IMG/VR virus record: IMGVR_UViG_3300020430_000014 | Coordinates: 1-63,533 of that record | From: a virus | Direction: 5' to 3' (one strand) | DNA length: 63,533 nucleotides | Shown: piece after piece, positions 1 to 7,992 of the stretch | How the letters are laid out: every line of letters begins with the position of its first letter | How positions within the stretch are numbered: position 1 is the first letter of the stretch | Program-made: the position numbers and the translations under genes | Notes under the pieces: model-generated | What the model was told of the DNA's origin: nothing | What the model saw: only the letters and a program-made list of their open reading frames with translations | The model's database searches: none

Positions 1-527
1 ATAAATGCTCATTCTCTGGTTTGAGTCAATCATCTTCGTTCTCTCCACAAGCTTCTGACAATAACTTCTCAATGAAAGGTATTTTGAAGTTGTCGGGTTA
101 TCAACAACTTATACATAATTGGACGATCACTAATTATTCTTACGATAGAGTTTTGGATGAGTCTTCTGATCGATCCGATGCATTTGTTTATCTTGATCCT
201 CCATATGATATCAAGGATAATCTTTATGGTAAAAAAGGTGAAATGCATAAGGGGTTTGATCACGATAAATTTGCAGAGGACTGCAATAACTCCTCTACAG
301 ATATGATGATCAGTTACAACTCCGATCAACTTGTAAAAGATCGCTTTACTGATACTAAATGGAGAACAGGAGAGTTTGATCTTACATATACTATGAGATC
401 TGTTGGCGATTACATGAGTGATCAAAAAGCACGTAAAGAACTACTTTTAATGAACTATGAAAATACAAGTCTCACTGTACAAAGCGGGCAAACTCTGGAC
501 GGAGGAGTATCACTCTTCGGACTTTGA
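1..527 (+). CDS. dam: DNA adenine methyltransferase (Dam), 3' part only
   Basis: The reading frame is open from the window edge (frame starts at base 3), so the N-terminal AdoMet-binding part lies outside. The visible part carries the catalytic DPPY motif inside LDPPYD, and it keeps the FSG.SQSSSFSPQ segment typical of T4-type Dam. The enzyme transfers a methyl group to N6 of adenine, probably at GATC, which may protect phage DNA. The last ~23 codons overlap the next gene (start 457) in another frame. The family assignment is strong; the target sequence is inferred. Confidence 0.88.
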   Translation, partial: KCSFSGLSQSSSFSPQASDNNFSMKGILKLSGYQQLIHNWTITNYSYDRVLDESSDRSDAFVYLDPPYDIKDNLYGKKGEMHKGFDHDKFAEDCNNSSTDMMISYNSDQLVKDRFTDTKWRTGEFDLTYTMRSVGDYMSDQKARKELLLMNYENTSLTVQSGQTLDGGVSLFGL

Positions 528-639
528 AGATGCTAGAAAAATTGCTTTGGCAAGAAATCCTGGAGCAACTATCACTGGTGTCAGTGCTAATTTAACTGCT
601 GACCAAATAAAGGACGTACCTGATTATTTTAAAAACTGA
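457..639 (+). CDS. small conserved cyanophage protein, unknown function
   Basis: A 60-residue acidic protein beginning MKIQVSLYKAGKLW, with an ARKIALARNP segment. It starts inside the 3' end of dam and ends by overlapping the gp62 start by one base (TGATG-type junction), so it is translationally coupled to the clamp-loader gene. No catalytic motif is visible. It resembles short proteins found beside clamp-loader genes in other cyanophages; its function is not known. Confidence 0.7.
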   Translation: MKIQVSLYKAGKLWTEEYHSSDFEDARKIALARNPGATITGVSANLTADQIKDVPDYFKN

Positions 640-1004
640 TGGAACTGAAGGATTGGTTGAACTCTATTAACCACACAAAAGAGGATTTGTCGGAAGAGAT
701 CAAATCATATCCTCCATTTATTGTTAATCGTTGCTTATCTGGGCACTTAGATTGCGTTTTATTTGCCAATGAGATGAATAAAAACTCTCAAATTGACAAA
801 GACATGCAATATTCTTTTTATCTAAATAGTTTGAGGAAGCGTAAAAGGTTTTCTCCTTGGCTCCGAAAGGATAAGATTACTGATCTTGATATTGTCAAGC
901 AATACTATGGTTATAGTAATGAGAAGGCAATGCAGGCATTGAAGATCTTGTCACAAGATCAAATAGATTTTATTAAGCAAAGACTTGACATTGGTGGAAC
1001 ATGA
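639..1004 (+). CDS. 62: sliding-clamp loader small subunit gp62
   Basis: A 121-residue protein in the expected gp44-gp62-regA-gp43 order of T4-like phages. In T4, gp62 binds the gp44 ATPase ring and helps load the gp45 clamp at primer ends. This version is much shorter than T4 gp62 (187 aa), as is usual for cyanophages. It has the RKRKRFSPWLRK segment that corresponds to the T4 PRGKRYGKWAK region. The stop overlaps the regA start by four bases (ATGA). The assignment rests on order plus this short similarity. Confidence 0.85.
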   Translation: MELKDWLNSINHTKEDLSEEIKSYPPFIVNRCLSGHLDCVLFANEMNKNSQIDKDMQYSFYLNSLRKRKRFSPWLRKDKITDLDIVKQYYGYSNEKAMQALKILSQDQIDFIKQRLDIGGT

Positions 1005-1438
1005 CAAATAGTATTGAACCTCAGGTAAACTGGACACCTGAGATGATGGTTGAAGTGATGTTGAATGAACCTGATGATTTCCTTAAGGTTCGTGAAACTT
1101 TAACTCGTATCGGAGTTGCTTCGCGCAAAGAGAAAAAACTTTACCAATCTTGCCACATTCTCCACAAGCAGGGCAGATACTACATTACACATTTCAAGGA
1201 GTTGTTTGCTTTAGATGGCAAGCATGCAAACCTTACCGTAAATGATGTTCAGAGAAGGAATAGAATCGCGAGACTTCTCTCTGATTGGGGTTTAATTAGC
1301 GTAGTAGATGGCGATTCCATTATGGATATCGCACCTTTAAACCAAATTAAGGTTTTATCCTACAAAGATAAAAACGACTGGATCCTAGAACAAAAATATA
1401 ATATTGGATCTAAAAAGAAAGTAGAAGTTGCTGAGTGA
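1001..1438 (+). CDS. regA: RegA translational repressor
   Basis: RegA binds the ribosome-binding regions of early mRNAs and represses their translation, including its own and the clamp-loader messages. Similarity to T4 RegA is clear by eye: DDFLKVRETLTRIG, LYQSCHILHKQGRYYI.HFKE and RLLSDWGLI match T4 DFLKVKETLTRMG, LYQSCHILQKKGLYYI and LLEDWGLI. It is 145 residues long against about 122 in T4, because of a short N-terminal and a C-terminal addition. It overlaps gp62 by four bases and sits just before the hsp20-gp43 segment, as in other T4-like phages. Confidence 0.95.
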   Translation: MTNSIEPQVNWTPEMMVEVMLNEPDDFLKVRETLTRIGVASRKEKKLYQSCHILHKQGRYYITHFKELFALDGKHANLTVNDVQRRNRIARLLSDWGLISVVDGDSIMDIAPLNQIKVLSYKDKNDWILEQKYNIGSKKKVEVAE

Positions 1439-1641
1439 TGGAAGAAAACGATCTAGAACAAGACGGATATCAACTATTCTTATCAATAGAAGATGTCCGT
1501 ATGTTCTATGATCATACGTGCTATTCTATCAAGATGTGGCCAGGAGCACCTGCTAGACCATATGAGGAACAAGAGTTTTTGATGCATCTGAAGTCTCAAC
1601 TATTTGCTATGCTTGCTGACCATACGTTTAATAACGGTTAA
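1438..1641 (+). CDS. small acidic protein, unknown
   Basis: A 67-residue protein starting at an ATG that shares its A with the regA stop (TGATG); a GTG three bases upstream is an alternative start. It has IEDVRMFYDHTCYSIKMWPG and a C-terminal helix rich in hydrophobic residues. No known domain was recognised. Tight coupling to regA suggests early expression. Confidence 0.65.
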   Translation: MEENDLEQDGYQLFLSIEDVRMFYDHTCYSIKMWPGAPARPYEEQEFLMHLKSQLFAMLADHTFNNG

Positions 1642-1757
1642 CCCAACAATCATATTCGGTTATCGCGGTTACTCTTTTTTGTAGTTTGTGTTTAAATAGT
1701 ATTGGATGCCGCAAGGGTCCACACAACATAAACTCGCTTAGTAAAGGAGCTAACACC

Positions 1758-2192
1758 ATGGGTAACCTCATGAGATATAATGCTGCAGATATTCCGCAGC
1801 TTCTGGATAGAATCAATCGTAACAGTATTGGAATGGACGAGTATTTTGATCGTCTATTCAACGTACATGAATCATCTACTAACTATCCTCCCTATAATTT
1901 GATCCAGGTTAGCAATGTAGAATCGCGTTTAGAACTCGCGCTTGCTGGATTTAAAAAGGAAGAGGTAAATGTCTACACCGAATACGGAAAACTTTTTGTT
2001 GAAGGGCAAAAAGAGAATAAAGAGACCGATGCGTCATATGTCCACAGAGGAATGGCTCAACGATCTTTCACCAGAGCATGGACGCTCAGTGATGATACGG
2101 AAATTAGATCAGTTACTTTTGAGGATGGGTTACTGAGTATCGCACTCGGTAAGGTAGTTCCAGAACATCATGCTCGTAAAGACTACCTATAA
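1758..2192 (+). CDS. hsp20: small heat-shock protein Hsp20
   Basis: An alpha-crystallin-type chaperone common in marine T4-like cyanophages, where it is thought to stabilise proteins during infection. The 144-residue protein has the alpha-crystallin domain from about residue 45 to 135, with a LALAGFKKEEVNVYTEYGKLFVEG-like strand pattern and a later ARTWTL/FEDGLLSI.L-type end. The ATG at 1758 was chosen because a strong AAAGGAG lies eight bases upstream; a longer frame to 1686 lacks a good site. It lies between regA and gp43, its usual cyanophage place. Confidence 0.92.
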   Translation: MGNLMRYNAADIPQLLDRINRNSIGMDEYFDRLFNVHESSTNYPPYNLIQVSNVESRLELALAGFKKEEVNVYTEYGKLFVEGQKENKETDASYVHRGMAQRSFTRAWTLSDDTEIRSVTFEDGLLSIALGKVVPEHHARKDYL

Positions 2193-2227
2193 ATAATAGC
2201 GGCTACCTTCCAAATATCGTCGCCGCA

Positions 2228-2272
2228 CGGGCGGGGTTGGTCAGAATCAACCCTTGCCCCCTTTTCTTTTTC
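2228..2272 (+). terminator. Rho-independent terminator after hsp20
   Basis: A GC-rich imperfect stem (GGCGGGGTTG ... CAACCCTTGCCCC) is followed by a CT-rich run with many T. It ends the regA-hsp20 unit before the next gene at 2304. Confidence 0.65.
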
Positions 2273-2303
2273 GTGCTAATATAACAGTAAACTTCATTTA
2301 GTT

Positions 2304-2648
2304 ATGGCAATTAAACTAGCTGTCGTGAAGACAGGAGAACAAATAATTACTGATGTTGAAGAGATGCTTCTTGAAGACAAAGTAGTTGGTTATTTTTTCA
2401 ATAAACCTTGTGTAGTAAAAACGGGTGATCCCCAGATTGGTGAAGAAGGAGCATCCTTTGAAATCAAACTGAGTCCTTGGATTGCTCTGGGTAAAGGATA
2501 TAAGTTCCCAGTTCCTCTCGATTGGATTGTGACATTTGTCGATCCTGTAGATGAATTGAACAGAATGTATATGACTGACATCCTCCGCCAAGATGTGGAT
2601 GAGCAAAGTCAATCTATGGTAGTAACTGATAACTGTAAGGATTGTTGA
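2304..2648 (+). CDS. conserved cyanophage protein, possible small beta-barrel
   Basis: A 114-residue protein with alternating hydrophobic strands (IKLAVVKTGEQIITDVEE, VGYFFNKPCVV, FPVPLDWIVTFVDP). The order turn-strand-strand resembles SH3/Sm-like small barrels, but this is inference. The following gene (2650) shows the same overall pattern (KTGEQII versus QTGGTLI; DWIVTFVDP versus DKILTIAEP), so the two are probably old duplicates. It lies directly upstream of gp43 and may be co-expressed with it. No function is known. Confidence 0.7.
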   Translation: MAIKLAVVKTGEQIITDVEEMLLEDKVVGYFFNKPCVVKTGDPQIGEEGASFEIKLSPWIALGKGYKFPVPLDWIVTFVDPVDELNRMYMTDILRQDVDEQSQSMVVTDNCKDC

Positions 2649-2649
2649 T

Positions 2650-2904
2650 ATGGAACCTAAAGTAATTATCTTTCAAACTGGTGGAACTCTAATTGCTAAA
2701 TTAGAAGAAGCACCTTCTGCTGACCTTGGCGAACCAGATTGCATTCTGGTACAACCATTTAACATTATGCCTGATGGAACCCTTCAAAATTGGTTGGGCG
2801 ACATTACCGCAGATACCAAGTTCAAGATTCATTCCGATAAGATCTTGACCATTGCAGAACCAACTGGTAGAATCAAAGAACTGTACAGCAGTTTGACTAA
2901 GTGA
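2650..2904 (+). CDS. conserved cyanophage protein, paralogue of the preceding gene
   Basis: An 84-residue protein with a strand pattern like the 2304 protein: VIIFQTGGTLIAKLEE, a central PFNIMP, and KILTIAEPTGRIKELY at the end. It begins one base after the previous stop and overlaps the GTG start of gp43 by four bases (GTGA). The spacing suggests one translational unit 2304-5396. Function unknown. Confidence 0.7.
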   Translation: MEPKVIIFQTGGTLIAKLEEAPSADLGEPDCILVQPFNIMPDGTLQNWLGDITADTKFKIHSDKILTIAEPTGRIKELYSSLTK

Positions 2905-5396
2905 GATTTTATACGAACGTCCAGATGGTCGGGAACCAGTTCCTCGTCAGAGGTTATGAAGATGGTAAACGCTTCACTACCCGCGAGAAGTGGAACCCGA
3001 CCCTTTTTGTACCATCTCAAAAGAAGACGTTCTATAAAACTCTTAGTGGAGAACAGGTTGAGGCAATCAAACCAGGCACTGTACATGAGTGCCGTGAGTT
3101 CATCAAAAAATATGATGGCGTAGAAGGATTTAAAATCTACGGTAACGAGCGGTTCATCTATCAATATATCTCTGAGAAGTATTCTGAGCAAGAGATCAAG
3201 TTTGACATTGGTAAGATTATGCTATCTACCATTGACATTGAGGTTGCTTCTGAGAATGGATTCCCAGACGTAGAGTCTGCTGCTGAAGAAGTTCTTCTTA
3301 TTACCCTTCAGGATTATGCAACCAAGGAGATCATTACTTGGGGTCAGGGTCCATTCAAACTTAAGCAAGGGAATCATTACTACAAGCAATTCAATAATGA
3401 AGAAGATCTTCTTCATGACTTTATCAGTTGGTGGATTGACAACACTCCCGAAGTTGTCACTGGATGGAATAGCAAACTGTATGATATTCCGTATCTAGTC
3501 CGTCGTATTGATAGGATTCTTGGTGAGAAGTTGATGAAGAGACTCTCTCCGTGGGGTCTTGTAACTGAGCAAGAGGTTTATATTCAAGGCAGAAAGCAAT
3601 TGTCCTATGACATTGGTGGAGTCTCTCAGTTAGATTATCTGGACCTGTATAAGAAGTTTACTTACACAAACCAAGAATCTTACCGACTGGATCATATTGC
3701 AACTGTAGAGTTGGGACAGAAGAAACTAGACCACTCTGAGTTTGATACATTCAAAGACTTCTATACAAACGGTTGGCAAAAGTTTGTAGAATATAACATT
3801 ATTGACGTGGAACTTGTTGACCGATTGGAAGACAAGATGAAGTTGATTGAACTTGCATTGACTATGGCATACGATGCCAAGGTCAATTATGAAGATGTGT
3901 TCTATCAGGTGAGGATGTGGGACACGATCATTTATAACTACTTAAAGGGAAGAGGAATTGTTATTCCTCCTAAAGAGAAGTCCGACAAGAACGAAAAGTA
4001 CGCAGGTGCTTATGTTAAGGAACCGAAACCTGGAAAGTATGATTGGGTTGTGTCTTTTGACCTTAATTCTCTGTACCCTCATCTTATTATGCAATACAAC
4101 ATCTCACCAGAGACGTTACGAGATACTAGACACCCATCGGCTACGGTTGATCGAATCCTTAATGAAGAGATAGACTTTGAGGATTATAAAGATAGTGCGG
4201 TGTGTGCTAACGGGTCCATGTACCGTAAGAATACTCGTGGGTTTTTGCCAGAACTCATGGATAAGATGTATAGTGAGCGAGTGATCTTCAAAAAGAAGAT
4301 GCTCAAAGCAAAGCAAGCATATGAGAAGACACCTACTAAAGATTTGGAGAAGGAAATTGCACGCTGTAACAATATTCAGATGGCTAAGAAGATCGCCCTT
4401 AACTCTGCCTATGGTGCTATTGGCAATCAATATTTTCGTTACTATAAACTTGCTAACGCCGAAGCAATCACCCTATCTGGACAAGTCTCCATCCGCTGGA
4501 TTGAGAACCGAATGAATGCTTATCTAAATAGGATTCTAAAGACGGAAGACAAAGATTATGTTATTGCGTCTGATACTGATTCTATCTACCTACACCTTGG
4601 TCCGCTTGTTGATCGTGTGTTTACTGAGGGATCTGATAATAAAGAAAAGGTAGTTGAGTTCCTTGACAAAGCATGTCAAGATCAAATTGAACCCTTTATT
4701 GATAAGAGTTATCAGCAGTTAGCAGAGTATGTTAACGCTTATGATCAGAAGATGTTCATGAAGCGTGAGAACATTGCTGACCGTGGGATTTGGACGGCTA
4801 AGAAGCGATATATCTTGAATGTATGGAACAGTGAAGGTGTTGCTTATGCTGAACCTAAACTGAAGATCATGGGCATTGAAGCGGTCAAGTCATCAACTCC
4901 TGCCCCTTGTCGAACTATGATTAAGGGTGCTCTAAAACTTATGATGACTGGCACTGAGGAAGATGTGATTGAATTTATTGACAAGAGTAGACAAGAGTTT
5001 AGGCAATTGCCTCCTGAACAGATCTCATTTCCTAGGTCTGTATCCAACGTCAAGAAGTATGAGTGTAGAACTTCCATCTACTCAAAGGGAACACCCATTC
5101 ATGTCAGGGGTGCCCTCCTATTCAACCATCATGTAAAGGACAAAAAACTGACCAATAAATATTCACTCATCAATAATGGTGAGAAGATCAAGTTCTGCTA
5201 TTTGAAGGAACCAAATCCATTACGAGAGAACGTTATCTCGTTTATTCAAGAATTTCCTAAGGAGTTGAACCTTGACAAGTATATTGACTATAACCTACAA
5301 TTCGACAAGAGTTTTGTCGAACCTGTAAAAACCATTCTTGACGCCATCGGATGGAACGTTGAGAAGACTGTAAACCTTGAACTATTTTTTGGATAA
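2901..5396 (+). CDS. 43: DNA polymerase gp43 (family B)
   Basis: Replicative polymerase with 3'-5' proofreading. Visible motifs: Exo I DIE at residues 112-114, motif A DLNSLYPHL with the metal-binding Asp near 387, motif B KKIALNSAYGA, and motif C SDTDSIY with Asp 558 and 560. The order and spacing fit family B. It is 831 residues, somewhat shorter than T4 gp43 (898). The GTG start overlaps the previous stop; the stop overlaps the next ATG (TAATG). No intron, intein or split was seen. Confidence 0.98.
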   Translation: MRFYTNVQMVGNQFLVRGYEDGKRFTTREKWNPTLFVPSQKKTFYKTLSGEQVEAIKPGTVHECREFIKKYDGVEGFKIYGNERFIYQYISEKYSEQEIKFDIGKIMLSTIDIEVASENGFPDVESAAEEVLLITLQDYATKEIITWGQGPFKLKQGNHYYKQFNNEEDLLHDFISWWIDNTPEVVTGWNSKLYDIPYLVRRIDRILGEKLMKRLSPWGLVTEQEVYIQGRKQLSYDIGGVSQLDYLDLYKKFTYTNQESYRLDHIATVELGQKKLDHSEFDTFKDFYTNGWQKFVEYNIIDVELVDRLEDKMKLIELALTMAYDAKVNYEDVFYQVRMWDTIIYNYLKGRGIVIPPKEKSDKNEKYAGAYVKEPKPGKYDWVVSFDLNSLYPHLIMQYNISPETLRDTRHPSATVDRILNEEIDFEDYKDSAVCANGSMYRKNTRGFLPELMDKMYSERVIFKKKMLKAKQAYEKTPTKDLEKEIARCNNIQMAKKIALNSAYGAIGNQYFRYYKLANAEAITLSGQVSIRWIENRMNAYLNRILKTEDKDYVIASDTDSIYLHLGPLVDRVFTEGSDNKEKVVEFLDKACQDQIEPFIDKSYQQLAEYVNAYDQKMFMKRENIADRGIWTAKKRYILNVWNSEGVAYAEPKLKIMGIEAVKSSTPAPCRTMIKGALKLMMTGTEEDVIEFIDKSRQEFRQLPPEQISFPRSVSNVKKYECRTSIYSKGTPIHVRGALLFNHHVKDKKLTNKYSLINNGEKIKFCYLKEPNPLRENVISFIQEFPKELNLDKYIDYNLQFDKSFVEPVKTILDAIGWNVEKTVNLELFFG

Positions 5397-5566
5397 TGGA
5401 ACTGCCTATCAACGATAAAGAACTTGCTACTATTGTAAGCGCATTGCGACTGGGCGGTGATGCAGCACTTTATCAAAAACTGAATATTATTAAAGAGATC
5501 CGTGATGCTAACCCAGGCGGACCTTATAAGAAAATTGCTCGTGAACAGTTTGGTTTTGCACTGTAA
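5396..5566 (+). CDS. small protein between gp43 and a 2OG oxygenase
   Basis: A 56-residue frame with clean ends: TAATG overlap with gp43 and TAATG overlap with the next gene. The sequence starts MELPINDKELATIVSALRLGG and contains ALYQKLNIIKEIRDANPGG, apparently two helices. Such a short protein behind gp43 is common in cyanophages. Function unknown. Confidence 0.7.
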   Translation: MELPINDKELATIVSALRLGGDAALYQKLNIIKEIRDANPGGPYKKIAREQFGFAL

Positions 5567-6195
5567 TGGAGATCGTTACATTATTCCCCACAACAGTTTA
5601 TAAAAACAATATAATCAACGATTTTACTGAAGATTGTATTGACAATTTAAAGGGTGAGGAATATATAAGAACGCCTCTAGATAATGGATGGATAACTAAA
5701 AAGTTAGATCTTCATAAAGATGATAAGTATAATGATCTTTTTGGTGCCATTGATTACCATGTAAATTATTTTGCAAAAGAAATTTTAAAAATAAAAGATG
5801 ACATTGATTTGGTCTGCATGTCTTCTTGGGTAACTATGAATATTGGATCTGATTATGCTCAAGATCATATTCACGCATCGTCTATGATCAGCGGTGTTCT
5901 TTATCTGGATGCTCCACCAGGTTCTGCTCCAATAAATTTTCATGGAGATATTAATAAAAATAATACCTTTGGAACTTTCTTTCCAATACAATATTCTGAA
6001 TTTAATCAGTTAAACTCAAACACCTACCGAGTTGACGTAGAGAGTGGTATAATGGTGTTGTTTCCATCAAGCCTCAGACACTCTGTGAGACCCAATTCAG
6101 ATTCAAGTATAAAGAGGTATGTACTATCTTTTGACTACATACCCGTAGGAGTTTTGAATGCGGGACCAACTAAAATTTCATTAAATGTTTTGTGA
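5566..6195 (+). CDS. 2-oxoglutarate/Fe(II)-dependent oxygenase-like protein
   Basis: A 209-residue double-stranded beta-helix oxygenase of the type often listed as TIGR02466. It shows the LFPTTVY start, the iron-binding segment DHIHASSMISGVLYLD (residues about 100-115), and the distal VLFPSSLRHSVRPN with the second His, followed by basic residues for 2-oxoglutarate and a YVLSFD strand. These enzymes hydroxylate peptides, sugars or small molecules; the substrate here is unknown. It sits in the replication block and is one of about ten such genes in the window. Confidence 0.82.
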   Translation: MEIVTLFPTTVYKNNIINDFTEDCIDNLKGEEYIRTPLDNGWITKKLDLHKDDKYNDLFGAIDYHVNYFAKEILKIKDDIDLVCMSSWVTMNIGSDYAQDHIHASSMISGVLYLDAPPGSAPINFHGDINKNNTFGTFFPIQYSEFNQLNSNTYRVDVESGIMVLFPSSLRHSVRPNSDSSIKRYVLSFDYIPVGVLNAGPTKISLNVL

Positions 6196-6197
6196 CT

Positions 6198-6317
6198 ATG
6201 ATTAAAGTAAAGTATCAACTTAAAGAACATCCAAACACAACGCTTTTTAAGTTCTTTAAAACTGAAGAACATGTAGAGATGTTTAAATCTCAAAACCCAC
6301 ATTATATTTTTGAGTGA
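6198..6317 (+). CDS. very small basic/aromatic protein upstream of uvsX
   Basis: A 39-residue frame starting two bases after the previous stop and ending three bases before uvsX. The sequence has FKFFKTEEHVEMF, suggesting one helix. Its tight fit between two genes supports translation. Function unknown. Confidence 0.55.
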   Translation: MIKVKYQLKEHPNTTLFKFFKTEEHVEMFKSQNPHYIFE

Positions 6318-6320
6318 CCT

Positions 6321-7337
6321 ATGGATTTTTTGAAGGACATTGTAAAAGAGATTGGCGATGAATACACACAACTCGCCGCAGATATTGACGACTCTGAGAC
6401 TTATGTGGACACGGGTTCGTACATCTTTAACGGACTTTGCTCAGGTAGTATATTTGGTGGTGTATCTGGGAATAAGATTACTGCCATTGCTGGCGAGTCT
6501 AGCACTGGTAAAACTTTCTTCTCACTTGCTATGGTTAAGAATTTCCTCGATTCTAACCCTGACAGTTACTGCCTCTATTTTGACACTGAAGCCGCAGTTA
6601 ATAAATCACTCCTCACAAGCCGTGGTATTGACCTTGCTAGGGTTGTCGTTGTTAATGTCGTTACCATCGAAGACTTCCGTAGTAAAGCACTGAAGGCAGT
6701 GGATATGTACCTCAAAGCGCCTGAGGGTGAGCGCAAACCATGTATGTTTGTGCTAGACTCTCTTGGAATGCTATCCACAGAGAAGGAGATTACTGACGCT
6801 CTCAACGAGAAGCAGGTTAGAGACATGACCAAATCTCAACTTGTCAAAGGTGCGTTCAGGATGCTCACACTTAAGTTGGGTCAAGCAAACATCCCCATGA
6901 TCGTAACTAATCACACTTATGACGTTATCGGTGCCTATGTTCCCACAAAGGAAATGGGTGGTGGTTCTGGTCTTAAGTACGCTGCTTCCACTATCATCTA
7001 TCTTAGTAAAAAGAAAGAGAAGGATGGAACAGAGATCGTTGGAAATCTTATCAAGGCAAAGACCGCTAAGTCACGTTTGAGCAAGGAGAACAAAGATGTT
7101 ACGGTGCGTCTTTATTACGATGAGCGTGGTCTTGATCGATATTACGGTCTTCTTGAACTTGGTGAACTCGGTGGACTTTGGAAGAACGTTGCAGGTCGTT
7201 ATGAGATGACTGTTGATGGTGAGACTAAAAAGGTCTATGCCAAGGCAATCCTTAAAGACCCTGAAACCTATTTTACTCCTGAAGTGATGGAGAAGTTGGA
7301 TTCCATTGCTAGAGAGGAGTTTAGTTATGGGAATTGA
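6321..7337 (+). CDS. uvsX: RecA-like recombinase UvsX
   Basis: The strand-exchange ATPase of T4-like phages, which forms filaments on single-stranded DNA for recombination-dependent replication and repair. Walker A is GESSTGKT at residues 58-65, the Walker B-like strand is CMFVLDSLG, and a VTNHTYD segment matches the L1/L2 region context. At 338 residues it is shorter than T4 UvsX (391), normal for cyanophages. The next gene starts inside its last codons at 7327. Confidence 0.96.
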   Translation: MDFLKDIVKEIGDEYTQLAADIDDSETYVDTGSYIFNGLCSGSIFGGVSGNKITAIAGESSTGKTFFSLAMVKNFLDSNPDSYCLYFDTEAAVNKSLLTSRGIDLARVVVVNVVTIEDFRSKALKAVDMYLKAPEGERKPCMFVLDSLGMLSTEKEITDALNEKQVRDMTKSQLVKGAFRMLTLKLGQANIPMIVTNHTYDVIGAYVPTKEMGGGSGLKYAASTIIYLSKKKEKDGTEIVGNLIKAKTAKSRLSKENKDVTVRLYYDERGLDRYYGLLELGELGGLWKNVAGRYEMTVDGETKKVYAKAILKDPETYFTPEVMEKLDSIAREEFSYGN

Positions 7338-7992
7338 CAAACTCTTCCCATGTTTTCCAATTCCAATTGAAGTGCATAACTTTCAAAAGGAAACTCATGA
7401 TTTGAACGTTCAGTTAATGAATGACATCTATTATGAGTTGGAGAATAGTGGAGGAGTTGTTGCAAGCAACGTTGGTGGGTGGCATAGTGAGAGTGATTTG
7501 CACACAAGATTTCCTTCCTTTCAATCTTTAATGAATATTATCAACAATGCTTTAAACCAGTATTGTGATAAGCATGGATATGAAAGTGGACTTGTGTGTA
7601 AAAGGATCTGGGCAAATTTGAATCGTGAGAACGAATACAATATGCCACATCATCACGGTAACAATGCGATGACTGGGGTTTACTATCCAGTAAAGCAAGT
7701 TATTGGAGATCTGTATGAGTTTAATTACAGTGAAAATGTTTCTCTTCAATTAGGAACTTATGATGGTGAACAGGGTGGATGTCTAACAATTCAAGATCCT
7801 TCTTACGGTTTGAAGACAAAGTTGAGGAAGAAAAAACAATATAAAGCTTTTACAGCAGATCACTATCATTACTATCCTGTTGCGGGCACTCTAGTATTAA
7901 TGCCCTCATATTTGGTACATAGCGTTTTGCCTTTTCAGGGCGAAGGTGAACGAGTAAGTATTTCTTTTTCTTGTGATTATGGAGACTATTGA
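7327..7992 (+). CDS. 2OG-Fe(II) oxygenase-like protein (TIGR02466 type)
   Basis: A 221-residue protein with the family signature LFPCFPIPIE at the start, an iron-binding segment YNMPHHHGNNAMTGVYYP, and the distal TLVLMPSYLVHSVLPFQGEGERVSISF with His and Arg. The start at ATG 7327 overlaps uvsX by 11 bases. It sits between uvsX and gp41, so it is expected to be expressed early with the replisome. The substrate is unknown. Confidence 0.83.
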   Translation: MGIDKLFPCFPIPIEVHNFQKETHDLNVQLMNDIYYELENSGGVVASNVGGWHSESDLHTRFPSFQSLMNIINNALNQYCDKHGYESGLVCKRIWANLNRENEYNMPHHHGNNAMTGVYYPVKQVIGDLYEFNYSENVSLQLGTYDGEQGGCLTIQDPSYGLKTKLRKKKQYKAFTADHYHYYPVAGTLVLMPSYLVHSVLPFQGEGERVSISFSCDYGDY

